In this document: piece after piece, positions 1 to 6,888 of the stretch
How positions within the stretch are numbered: position 1 is the first letter of the stretch
How the letters are laid out: every line of letters begins with the position of its first letter
NCBI GenBank assembly: GCA_002410715.1
Contig: DHOG01000059.1
Location: 1 to 7,368 of the forward strand
DNA from: Ruminococcaceae bacterium UBA5396
GTDB lineage: Bacteria > Bacillota > Clostridia > Oscillospirales > Acutalibacteraceae
Direction: 5' to 3'
Length of the DNA: 7,368 nt
Translations under genes and position numbers: made by a program
Notes under the pieces: model-generated
The model's input: the letters and a program-made list of their open reading frames with translations, nothing else
What the model was told of the DNA's origin: nothing
The model's database searches: none

Positions 1-2131
1 CAGCAAAGACCATCATCTTGCGGATCCGTTTAGCTATCGACTGCTCACCCAAGACGGATTGGGTGCGGTGCAAAACAGCACATGGAATATCAGCATCCCC
101 GCAAATTTTGAAGGATATTTGATTCTTCCGCGCGCAGCCTTCATAGATGAAAGCTCAATGACACAGATTGCACGCATTGCCCTTCAATTCCATCAGGGAA
201 CGGTAGGCCGCTTTGCAGTGGATAATTTCTATGTAATCCATGACCTTGATGTGTTTACAGATGAAATCAGCGTCGGCTCTGCCGAGCTCGATTCAGGCGA
301 GGAAGAACCGCCCCCAGAACCCGAGCGTGGCACCGGCAGTCATCTTGTTTGGGAGAACTTCAACAGCAAGGATATCGGTGGCGCTACATCTTCATGGTGG
401 GGCACCTCGTTCCCCAATGCACGTTACGGTGTATATCTTGATAATGACAAGTGGTTTCGTTTTCAAGGCGGTAACCCCAATCTTCACTTTGGTTTTTCGA
501 AGGAGGGCGCACCGCTTAGCTTCCAATCCGATGACTGGCTATCGTTTTATATTGAAACCGGCGACAAGCAGGATACACTTCTTCGTCCATGGATTAAAGA
601 CGAGGTCAACACCTACGAGCCCAAAGACAGCTTCTCCTACAAGCTGGTAACCTCCGGCAATAATACCGTTACGGACGGCACAGGATGGGTTGTGACAATT
701 CCCGCCGGCTTTAAAGGCTGGGTGCTCTTACCATGGGATTCCTTCAAGGACATTCCTTGGGAAGACGGCGGAGCAGGCTCTGTACCCTTCGACTGCTTAA
801 CGATATTTGACCTGAATTTGATGGGCTCTGACCGCTCTGTTGATTTCGGGATTGACGATCTTGCGGTGGTGTATGACCTGAACGCATTTATCGCCGGGTT
901 AAAAGCAAAGCCCCCACGTACGCCCGATGCCCCACCCGAGGGCCCCGAGTATGAAGATATTACCGTACCCTATCAGGTTTGGGAAGATTTTGAGGATAAG
1001 GAGCCGGGTCCCGCAACCACCGGATGGTGGGGTAACCCCATCCCCGGAACCGTCTATGTTTCCGACGCCAACGGAAAACATCTTGAATTTAACGGCGGTG
1101 ACAGCAATTCTCATTTTGGAATCGATAAATCCGATACTCCTGTGACAATGCGCCCCGGAGACTATCTTGCCTTTTATCTGGATACCGATATTGCTGCAGA
1201 TACTCGTATGCTGCTCTATCTTAACGATGGCATCGACAGCGGAATGAAAGCCAGCGAAACCGCATCTTTTACATACTGGACATTGCAAAGCGATGGAATG
1301 TTAATCGAACATCCGCAATCCCAAATCATGAGTTTTTCGTCGGGTTTCTCCGGAATGGTGATTGTACCCAGCGAAGCGTTTCTTAACAGTCCGTTTTATC
1401 CGCTGTTAAAATTTGATATTAACCTTTTCACATCTGACTCACAGGCGAAATACAAATTTGACGATTTGACCATTGTATATGAATTCGATACATTTGTAAG
1501 TGATACTCGTGATCAATGGGGCGTTGTGCCCCCGCCTGAGGATATCTTGATTGAGCGTAACGGCTCTGATGCTACTCCAATCGGCGCAGATGTGTTTGAA
1601 AATCTACAGCTCAGCGGAAGCCGCCTGACGGTTAAAATTAAAGAAGACTGGGATCTTTATACGTGGAAGTTTGACGGGGTTGACATTACAGCACCCGCTT
1701 CATTCGTACCCTTGATTCAGACTGATTTTACAGAAAAAGCGCAGATTCTGAAAAAGCATCCCCAACTAATCGCATATTTCATCAAGACAGACAGTTTGCC
1801 GGGGCAGGCGCTGTTCAATATTTATCTTGAGGATGTATGTATGGAGCCATACCTTTATTCATATCAAAATGGGAAGTTGAAGCTTTTGTCATATAACCCC
1901 TATGTCACGGAAGAGGGTTATGCGGAGGTGCTACTCAAAGAAGGCGGTATATATGTCTTTGCCGACGAAAAGATACAAGGAGCAGATGTCGACAACGGCA
2001 ATTGGGATGCCGAGAAGACCGGCTCTGCACCAACAGGTGACGGTATACCAATGTTTGCGCTGGTTGTTGCGCTGCCGGTCAGCGCCTCCCTGCTGATTGT
2101 GATGAAAAAGAGAAAGGCGGGTGCGGTGTAA
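1..2131 (+). CDS. Modular surface protein with repeated carbohydrate-binding-like domains (5' partial)
   Basis: The reading frame is open from base 2, so the gene starts upstream; a TTG at 59 is only an internal codon, because the 19 codons before it already match the repeat (PFSYRLLT here, SFSYKLVT in the next copy). The visible 709 residues contain the end of one module, two full modules (about 341-901 and 971-1513), acidic/proline-rich linkers between them (EEEPPPEPE, KAKPPRTPDAPPEGPE), a different beta-rich domain (about 1547-1966) and a C-terminal tail with one hydrophobic helix followed by KKRK. The modules start with VWE(N/D)F and W-W-G, and end in (I/F)DDLxVVYxxxxF, a pattern typical of beta-sandwich, galactose-binding-like carbohydrate modules. 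The C-terminal domain (YTWKFDGVDIT ... YLYSYQNGKLKLL ... GGIYVFAD) resembles a domain common at the ends of clostridial surface proteins. Inferred role: substrate binding on the cell surface. No catalytic domain is visible, though one could lie upstream. The stop overlaps the next start, indicating translational coupling. Confidence 0.82.
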   Translation, partial: SKDHHLADPFSYRLLTQDGLGAVQNSTWNISIPANFEGYLILPRAAFIDESSMTQIARIALQFHQGTVGRFAVDNFYVIHDLDVFTDEISVGSAELDSGEEEPPPEPERGTGSHLVWENFNSKDIGGATSSWWGTSFPNARYGVYLDNDKWFRFQGGNPNLHFGFSKEGAPLSFQSDDWLSFYIETGDKQDTLLRPWIKDEVNTYEPKDSFSYKLVTSGNNTVTDGTGWVVTIPAGFKGWVLLPWDSFKDIPWEDGGAGSVPFDCLTIFDLNLMGSDRSVDFGIDDLAVVYDLNAFIAGLKAKPPRTPDAPPEGPEYEDITVPYQVWEDFEDKEPGPATTGWWGNPIPGTVYVSDANGKHLEFNGGDSNSHFGIDKSDTPVTMRPGDYLAFYLDTDIAADTRMLLYLNDGIDSGMKASETASFTYWTLQSDGMLIEHPQSQIMSFSSGFSGMVIVPSEAFLNSPFYPLLKFDINLFTSDSQAKYKFDDLTIVYEFDTFVSDTRDQWGVVPPPEDILIERNGSDATPIGADVFENLQLSGSRLTVKIKEDWDLYTWKFDGVDITAPASFVPLIQTDFTEKAQILKKHPQLIAYFIKTDSLPGQALFNIYLEDVCMEPYLYSYQNGKLKLLSYNPYVTEEGYAEVLLKEGGIYVFADEKIQGADVDNGNWDAEKTGSAPTGDGIPMFALVVALPVSASLLIVMKKRKAGAV
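2..1513 (+). repeat. Tandem protein-level module repeats (at least three copies, divergent)
   Basis: Three copies of a module of about 180 residues are recognisable by eye at protein level: the C-terminal half of copy A (2-274), complete copy B (about 341-901) and complete copy C (about 971-1513). Shared landmarks are W-E-(N/D)-F, a WWG triplet, GG-(N/D)-xNxHFG, an F(S/T)Y strand, an (S/A)GF-(K/S)-G strand with following (V/L)P, and the closing DD-L-x-(V/I)-VY block. DNA identity between copies is low, so the duplication is old and the copies are not recombination-prone. Confidence 0.75.
2015..2128 (+). other. C-terminal wall-anchor-like / membrane anchor tail
   Basis: The last 38 residues read as a short polar stretch containing APTGD, then a hydrophobic helix of about 20 residues (from IPMFALVV to LLIVM), then a positive tail KKRKAGAV. 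This is the three-part layout of a sortase signal, but the pentapeptide lacks the residue between P and T found in LPxTG. It may be a variant signal, used in some Clostridia as P-T-G-D, or simply a membrane anchor. Sortase recognition is inference. Confidence 0.55.
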
Positions 2132-4080
2132 TGAGAAACAATAAAAGTGTAATTTTCCTTGTGGGATTGCTCATACTTGCCCTTTTGGTATCCGGATGTC
2201 GTGATACAAATCGCAGTGAATCCTCTAAGTCAACTACCACCTCGTCCGAAACAACATCGACGCAATCACAAGCATCAGAAACTGAAAGCGAGGATTTGAC
2301 CACAACGTCGGAGGGAAGCAGCATGACAGAAAACTCACAGACAGAACCGACTAAAAAAAGCATAGGCGATACAAAAACGAGCGGTAGTGAAGTCCAGACG
2401 GATGGGAATTATAAGCTACAGCTTAAACAGTCGGACTACATCGCTGATGCGGCGTTATGGAAAACACCTTTGCTACGCCCACAGGGATTTCAGTTTTCAA
2501 ACGCAATTCTGCCGAACGACACCTCTAAGAACACGACACTGATGGAGCGATCCATTGACTATTACGAAGTCGGCGAATATATAAGTCTTTTTCCGCAACA
2601 GCGTGCATGGGAGTGGGATTACGGTGCCAACCATTTTGTGCCGGGACCATCCGACAAACCCGTCTACACCGGTTGGGGCGCTCGAGTGACCGAAAACAGC
2701 TATCTTGACTACCTATACAAAAATTATCAGGATATGCTGCAGGCGCAGGCCGAGGAAAAATTCACCGATTTTTACCCTGTCCGTAGCCTTGATCCCGCAG
2801 CCACCCGCGCGGGTGCTCTCAAACAGCTAAAGACCTTTGTTACCAACGTATTTAAGATTGATACAACCAAGCCCTGGATTTCCAACAACGGCCACTATTC
2901 GTATCACCATTATGCCGGCGAATTCGGCGCTACCGTGATTGGCAGCGAGGTCGGAGAGAATATCCATAACTATCAGATGCAGATATCCTTTAACCGCGGC
3001 GCAGCACGCCAGTATCAAAAGCCGTGGACGGTGTGCTTTAGCTATTGGCACGGGCCGGTCGCAACCAATTATGATACGGGTGCAGGAAATCAAGGTCACT
3101 CGGTCAGCCTGTTTAAGCGTTCCATTCTTATGAGTTATATGGCTGGCGTGGATGTGTTCGATACCGAGGGCGGCGGAAACAACTCGTTTTTGCCCATAGT
3201 TGGCGACAACGGCTTTTATGAGTTAAGTCCCCACGGTGTTGCCACACAGGAATTTATGAAATTCCAAAAATCAAATTCGAATATCGGCGTTAACTATACC
3301 CCGGTTGGTATCATACTGGATTATTATCATGGCACATATGCCCGTGACGGCGTTGGCAGCAAAGCAGCGTTTAACGGCTTTACTTACGGACCCGGCGATA
3401 ACATGACATGGAGTTTGTACAATTTGCTGTGGCCCGGCGCGTGGACCACTACCAACAACGAGGTAGGAACATTAACAAACAACGGTATGGGCGATTATTT
3501 TGACACGCTATTGCAAAACGCGCCCCAAAAGGTTCTCAATACCTATCCCGCGCTTGTGCTCACTGGAAATGTTCAGCTGTCAGATGCGGAAAATGCGCGC
3601 TACCGCACTTATGCTGAGCAGGGCGGTACACTGGTTCTCAACACCGCATATATCAGCCAATTCCCTGAGTATCAAGGAGAGCTTGGTGCCGGCAGACGGT
3701 ATGAAAAAACAGTCGGTAAGGGTCGTGTAATCGTTTATGGAGACGATTATAAGATTGATAAGCTTGCGCCCATCCTTCGCGAGCTAGTCAGCCGCTATGT
3801 ACCGATAAAGGTTTCAGGCGATATCCAGCAAATGGTGAATTTTAAGGATGGCGTAATGTATGTAACACTTATCAACAACGACGGTGTCACCAAAACCTCG
3901 TACGATGAGCCGGTAATCGATCACGGAAAATATAAAAACATAACGGTTACGTACACCGGTCCTTACACCGTAAAAGCGGTTAAGGATGTTTACGGCGGCC
4001 AAGAGGTTCGATTGTCGGGTGAAATTGCAAAGGTAACAGTTCCTCCGGGAGATGCCGTTGTATTGGAGTTTAAAATCTGA
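2131..4080 (+). CDS. Exported lipoprotein, glycoside-hydrolase-like TIM barrel (GH42-like architecture)
   Basis: A signal peptide with positive start (MRNNK), hydrophobic core and lipobox LVSGC puts Cys23 as the lipidated residue, so the protein sits on the outer face of the membrane. Residues 24-90 are a Ser/Thr/Glu-rich spacer suited to crossing the wall. Residues about 95-385 resemble a (beta/alpha)8 glycosidase: GSEVGENI (271-278), the block RGAARQYQKPW (289-299), SYWHGP (304-309) and DTEGGG (344-349). Glu273 or Glu276 and Glu346 are candidate acid/base and nucleophile (inference from spacing and context). Residues about 388-560 look like the catalytically dead GATase-like domain that follows the barrel in GH42 enzymes (YPALVLTG, YAEQGGTLVLN, GKGRVIVYGDD). 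Residues 565-649 form a small beta domain. The start ATG shares its A with the previous TAA; a weak AAAGG lies 13 bases upstream, so coupled translation is likely. I cannot assign a CAZy family or a substrate. Confidence 0.72.
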   Translation: MRNNKSVIFLVGLLILALLVSGCRDTNRSESSKSTTTSSETTSTQSQASETESEDLTTTSEGSSMTENSQTEPTKKSIGDTKTSGSEVQTDGNYKLQLKQSDYIADAALWKTPLLRPQGFQFSNAILPNDTSKNTTLMERSIDYYEVGEYISLFPQQRAWEWDYGANHFVPGPSDKPVYTGWGARVTENSYLDYLYKNYQDMLQAQAEEKFTDFYPVRSLDPAATRAGALKQLKTFVTNVFKIDTTKPWISNNGHYSYHHYAGEFGATVIGSEVGENIHNYQMQISFNRGAARQYQKPWTVCFSYWHGPVATNYDTGAGNQGHSVSLFKRSILMSYMAGVDVFDTEGGGNNSFLPIVGDNGFYELSPHGVATQEFMKFQKSNSNIGVNYTPVGIILDYYHGTYARDGVGSKAAFNGFTYGPGDNMTWSLYNLLWPGAWTTTNNEVGTLTNNGMGDYFDTLLQNAPQKVLNTYPALVLTGNVQLSDAENARYRTYAEQGGTLVLNTAYISQFPEYQGELGAGRRYEKTVGKGRVIVYGDDYKIDKLAPILRELVSRYVPIKVSGDIQQMVNFKDGVMYVTLINNDGVTKTSYDEPVIDHGKYKNITVTYTGPYTVKAVKDVYGGQEVRLSGEIAKVTVPPGDAVVLEFKI

Positions 4081-4112
4081 GAAAGTAAGGAGAAAGGGCA
4101 GGCTAAAATACA

Positions 4113-4159
4113 TGAAACTCAACTTCCCTCGGCTTTCAGCCGAGGGAAGTTGAGTTTCA
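4113..4159. repeat. Long perfect inverted repeat (22-bp stem, 3-nt loop)
   Basis: Arms 4113-4134 and 4138-4159 are perfect reverse complements around the loop TTC. The hairpin lies 32 bases after the lipoprotein stop. It is far longer and more perfect than an ordinary intrinsic terminator, and no uninterrupted T run follows on the + strand (AAATCCC); on the - strand TGTATTTTAG follows. It could still stop or protect the operon transcript, or be a palindromic element (REP/MITE-like or the end of an IS200/IS605-type element). No transposase is nearby. Confidence 0.8.
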
Positions 4160-4194
4160 AATCCCTTGTATTCGAATCAGCTACATTTATGTAA

Positions 4195-4230
4195 AACAAA
4201 GCGCCGTTCTATCAAGAGCGGTGCTTTGTT
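4195..4230 (-). terminator. Intrinsic terminator, leftward (possibly bidirectional)
   Basis: Stem 4195-4209 pairs with 4216-4230 over 15 positions, 13 Watson-Crick and two G-U, with loop TATCAA. Read on the - strand it ends GCGCTTTGTTTTAC, a proper T-rich tail, and it begins 14 bases beyond the stop of the 71-residue gene, so it should end transcription of that gene and any tex read-through. On the + strand the tail is CTTTGTTAAAT, weaker but possibly enough to end the lipoprotein operon. Confidence 0.75.
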
Positions 4231-4243
4231 AAATGCGGTTATA

Positions 4244-4459
4244 TTAATATCTTATTATGTAATAAATCACATATGCCCAGCTAAGCAGACCGTGGAAAAT
4301 CGCCCAGAGTATCGAATGCCACTTTGTATAGGAAATCACGATTGCAAGGCAGCTGCCAAATGATATCCCTGCCTTTGCAGTATTCTTAACCGTACGTGAC
4401 ACGGTTCTGTGTCCACCGCGGCCGTCATATTCCTCAACAACCTCAATCTCTTTTGCCAT
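4244..4459 (-). CDS. Small two-helix membrane protein, unknown function (71 aa)
   Basis: A 71-residue protein with a charged N-terminus (MAKEIEVVEEYDGRGG, then RTVSRTVKNT) and two hydrophobic segments, about residues 31-45 (GISFGSCLAIVISY) and 48-70 (HSILWAIFHGLLSWAYVIYY), ending in IIRY. The aromatic, tryptophan- and tyrosine-rich second helix resembles small uncharacterised membrane proteins of anaerobic Firmicutes, but I cannot name a family. The start is supported by GGGGGTG (4464-4470) four bases upstream. The gene has its own promoter, lies 80 bases after tex on the same strand and is followed by a terminator, all consistent with a real gene. The opposite-strand frame (4166-4363) lacks such signals. 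Confidence 0.72.
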   Translation of the reverse strand: MAKEIEVVEEYDGRGGHRTVSRTVKNTAKAGISFGSCLAIVISYTKWHSILWAIFHGLLSWAYVIYYIIRY

Positions 4460-4498
4460 GCTGCACCCCCGCTTGCCGTATTGGTTCCTGATATTTAC

Positions 4499-4528
4499 AT
4501 TATAGTATTATCTCATTAATCTTGGCAA
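4499..4528 (-). promoter_or_regulatory. Sigma-A-type promoter for the 71-aa membrane protein gene
   Basis: On the - strand, TTGCCA (4523-4528) and a perfect TATAAT (4499-4504) are separated by 18 bases. The promoter lies in the short gap after the tex stop, predicting a start near 4492 and a leader of about 30 bases. It lets the small gene be expressed independently of tex. Confidence 0.7.
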
Positions 4529-4539
4529 TATTATTATTT

Positions 4540-6699
4540 TCAATCGTTTTCCTTGGGCGGTCTCATTGTAAGGGAGATGCGCTTTTTGTCCACATCCACC
4601 TTGAGTACCCAGACCTTTACGATATCTCCCAGCTTGACCGCCTCGGAGGGATGGCGTATAAAACGATTTGTGATTTGGGAAATGTGAACCAGCCCATCCT
4701 GATGGACGCCGACATCCACAAACGCGCCAAAATCAATCACATTCCGTACCGTTCCGCTCAGCTCCATGCCGGGCTTGAGATCCTCAATACCGATTACATC
4801 CTTGCGCAGCATGGGGGGCGGGAGCTCGTCCCGGGGATCGCGTCCCGGCTTTGTAAGCTCCGAAATAATATCCCGCAGCGTGGGTTCACCCACCCCCACC
4901 TCGGCGGCAAGCTTGTCCACGCCAATCTCTTCCGCCTTGTCCGGCAGACCTGCCACACCCCCTTGTTTTACATCCTCGGGGGTAAAGCCGCAAAGGGACA
5001 AAAGCTTCTTTGCCGCGCCATAGCTTTCGGGATGAACCGCCGTATTGTCAAGCACGTTTTTACTTTCCGGCACACGGAGAAAGCCGGCGCACTGCTCGAA
5101 AGCCTTAGGGCCAAGCTTTGAAACCTTTTTGAGCTGGGCGCGGGAGGTGAATTCACCGTTGTCCTCACGATAGGCTACAATGTTCTTTGCAACAGCTGAG
5201 TTGACACCCGAAACACGCGTCAAAAGCGGAGCCGATGCGGTATTGAGGTCCACCCCAACCGCATTGACGCAATCCTCCACAACGCCGCCCAGCGCCTCGG
5301 TCAGGCGGTTCTGGGGCATGTCATGCTGGTACTGCCCAACGCCGATGGCTTTGGGATCGATCTTCACAAGCTCGGCAAGTGGGTCCTGCAGCCTGCGTGC
5401 AATCGAAACCGCCGAGCGTAGCGAAACATCGTAATCCGGAAATTCCTGCGCAGCCAGCTTTGAAGCCGAATAAACCGATGCACCTGCCTCACTGACCACC
5501 ATATACGATACGTCGCGGTCCAGCTCATGAATCAAATCAGCCGCAAAAACCTCGGTTTCATGGGATGCGGTACCGTTTCCGATGGCAATTACCTGCACCC
5601 CATATTTGGTAATCAGACCGGTGATAATTTCCTTGGCTTCGGCAATTTTGTTGCGGGGGGGAACCGGATAAATTACACCTGTATCCAACACCTTGCCGGT
5701 GCCGTCCACAACCGCCACCTTACATCCGGTGCGATATCCCGGATCCAGTCCCAGCGCAACTCGTCCCCGCACCGGCGGCTGCATCAGAAGATGGCGCAGA
5801 TTGAGTGAAAACACCCTAATCGCATCTTCGCTTGCCTTTTCGGTCAGCTCATTTCGCATTTCCCGTTCAATGGCAGGGAAGATTAGACGGTCATAGGCAT
5901 CCTCGGCTGCTGTTCGGACAGCCTCGGTACAGGGTGAGCCGTCTTTTACATGATCTGAACATACAATATTCATGCCCTTGATGCGATCAAACAGAACCGA
6001 CACCTTTAAGAAATCCTCACGCTCTCCCCTGTTTACGGCAAGCACGCGGTGACCGGCAATCCGATTCAGCGGTTCATGGAAATCAGCGTACATTTCATAC
6101 ACGCCCAAGTCCTCCTGGGCTCCTTTGGATACAAGCTCCCCGTTCGCCTTGCATACAACCCGGAGACGGCGTCTGATGCCGGCATCATCCGATATCATTT
6201 CAGCAATAATATCCTGTGCACCCTGCAGCGCTTCCTCTGCACTTGATACCCCCTTCTCCTCATCCACAAAAGATGCCGCCATTTCAAGCGGCGCGGGGGA
6301 TTCAGGCTGCTGCGCATAGATGGCATCCGCCAATGGCTGAAGCCCTTTCTCTTTGGCAACCGAAGCCCGTGTTTTCCTCTTGGGGCGGTAGGGGCGGTAT
6401 ATATCTTCAATCTCGGTCAGAGTGGCCGCCGCATCCAGTGCCGCCGCCAGCTCCTCGGTCATTGCTCCCTGTTCTTCAATCACGCCTCGAACCTTTTGGC
6501 GCTGCTCCTCCAAATTACACAGATATGCATGCTGGTCCGCCAATTCACGAAGCACCTGGTCGTCCAGGGATCCGGTCACTTCTTTACGGTAACGGGCGAT
6601 AAACGGGATAGTATTTCCCTGATCAATCAGCTCCAACGTGTTTTCCACCTGCTGGAGGCGGAGCTGAAATTCCTGCGCCAAAACCGCGGGTATGTTCAT
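4540..6699 (-). CDS. tex: Tex family transcription accessory / RNA-binding protein
   Basis: Tex is a cytoplasmic nucleic-acid-binding protein linked to transcription and RNA handling in bacteria. Numbered from the upstream ATG at 6711 (723 aa), the full family layout is present: N-terminal helical region with the signature GNTIPFIARYRKE (32-44) and LTEIEDIYRPYRPKRKT (98-114), a YqgF/RNase H-like domain (about 316-445, GLDPGYRTG at 321-329 and IGNGTASHE at 377-385), helix-hairpin-helix region (about 485-550, VGVDLNTAS and SKLGPKAFEQCAGF) and a C-terminal S1 domain (about 646-716, GTVRNVIDFGAFVDVG, DGLVHIS). Length is normal for the family. I prefer the start at 6699 (719 aa): AAAGGA at 6711-6716 overlaps the 6711 ATG and cannot serve it, but is well placed for 6699. 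The gene is divergent from the SOS-type gene and followed by a small membrane protein gene. Confidence 0.96.
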   Translation of the reverse strand: MNIPAVLAQEFQLRLQQVENTLELIDQGNTIPFIARYRKEVTGSLDDQVLRELADQHAYLCNLEEQRQKVRGVIEEQGAMTEELAAALDAAATLTEIEDIYRPYRPKRKTRASVAKEKGLQPLADAIYAQQPESPAPLEMAASFVDEEKGVSSAEEALQGAQDIIAEMISDDAGIRRRLRVVCKANGELVSKGAQEDLGVYEMYADFHEPLNRIAGHRVLAVNRGEREDFLKVSVLFDRIKGMNIVCSDHVKDGSPCTEAVRTAAEDAYDRLIFPAIEREMRNELTEKASEDAIRVFSLNLRHLLMQPPVRGRVALGLDPGYRTGCKVAVVDGTGKVLDTGVIYPVPPRNKIAEAKEIITGLITKYGVQVIAIGNGTASHETEVFAADLIHELDRDVSYMVVSEAGASVYSASKLAAQEFPDYDVSLRSAVSIARRLQDPLAELVKIDPKAIGVGQYQHDMPQNRLTEALGGVVEDCVNAVGVDLNTASAPLLTRVSGVNSAVAKNIVAYREDNGEFTSRAQLKKVSKLGPKAFEQCAGFLRVPESKNVLDNTAVHPESYGAAKKLLSLCGFTPEDVKQGGVAGLPDKAEEIGVDKLAAEVGVGEPTLRDIISELTKPGRDPRDELPPPMLRKDVIGIEDLKPGMELSGTVRNVIDFGAFVDVGVHQDGLVHISQITNRFIRHPSEAVKLGDIVKVWVLKVDVDKKRISLTMRPPKEND

Positions 6700-6710
6700 G
6701 GGGGTAGACA

Positions 6711-6716
6711 TCCTTT
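6711..6716 (-). promoter_or_regulatory. Ribosome binding site deciding the tex start
   Basis: AAAGGA on the - strand touches the upstream ATG (6709-6711), leaving no spacer, and lies 11 bases before the in-frame ATG at 6697-6699. Aligned to AAAGGAGG, this gives about 9 bases to the second ATG, which is optimal. The shorter 719-residue product is therefore favoured. Confidence 0.65.
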
Positions 6717-6753
6717 CAAGGTAGAATAAATGTATTGCAAACAGCCTTTTTCC

Positions 6754-6782
6754 AGTATATCATAGACAAATTTTTGAAGCAA
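6754..6782 (-). promoter_or_regulatory. tex: Probable tex promoter
   Basis: On the - strand TTGCTT (6777-6782) and TATACT (6754-6759) are separated by 17 bases; the -10 matches consensus at 5 of 6, the -35 only at 3 of 6. The predicted start near 6747 gives a leader of about 45 bases. A short palindrome GAACCGGGTTC (6783-6793) abuts the -35 on its upstream side. Confidence 0.5.
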
Positions 6783-6817
6783 GAACCGGGTTCAGAAAAA
6801 TTATTTGCACTAAAACA

Positions 6818-6829
6818 GAACTTCTGTTC
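6818..6829. promoter_or_regulatory. SOS-box-like site (distal), GAAC-N4-GTTC
   Basis: GAACTTCTGTTC fits the GAAC-N4-GTTC core of the Firmicutes LexA (DinR) box and is flanked by A and T, extending the palindrome. It lies between the two divergent promoters, about 35 bases upstream of the tex -35 and 20 bases upstream of the rightward -35. Its centre is 71 bases from the centre of the next box, so it could assist repression by looping or be a chance match. Confidence 0.5.
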
Positions 6830-6848
6830 TATTTTTTTTAAAAACCAC

Positions 6849-6876
6849 TTGCAAAATTTAGATTCAGGTGTATAAT
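6849..6876 (+). promoter_or_regulatory. Sigma-A-type promoter of the SOS-type membrane protein gene
   Basis: TTGCAA (6849-6854) and a perfect TATAAT (6871-6876) with a 16-base spacer. The predicted start near 6883 sits immediately before the paired LexA-like boxes. A second TATAAT at 6935-6940 could be a weaker alternative, but its -35 region is poor. Confidence 0.7.
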
Positions 6877-6888
6877 GGTAATTGTAGA

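Noticed and set aside
59..61. TTG as start codon of the modular surface protein
   Set aside because: The frame is open to the window edge and the upstream residues match the repeat module, so the true start is outside the window.
899..1288. Leftward 129-codon frame inside the surface protein gene
   Set aside because: It lies opposite a clear repeat module; no promoter or ribosome binding site was noted and the protein looks composition-driven.
4112..4153. A 13-codon frame (MKLNFPRLSAEGS) inside the long hairpin, possibly a leader peptide
   Set aside because: The nearest AAGGAG is about 20 bases upstream, too far, and the frame follows from the palindrome itself; no regulated gene follows on that strand.
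4165..4185. TTCGAATC resembling the T-loop of a tRNA (possible tRNA fragment or attachment site)
   Set aside because: The flanking bases do not form a T-stem and no acceptor stem or anticodon arm is present.
4166..4363. Rightward 65-codon frame opposite the 71-residue membrane protein
   Set aside because: It runs through the terminator hairpin, has no ribosome binding site and lies opposite a gene with promoter, ribosome binding site and terminator.
4522..5121. Rightward 199-codon frame within the tex region
   Set aside because: It lies opposite the well-conserved S1 and C-terminal part of Tex, and its translation shows no recognisable domain; such frames arise from codon bias on the other strand.
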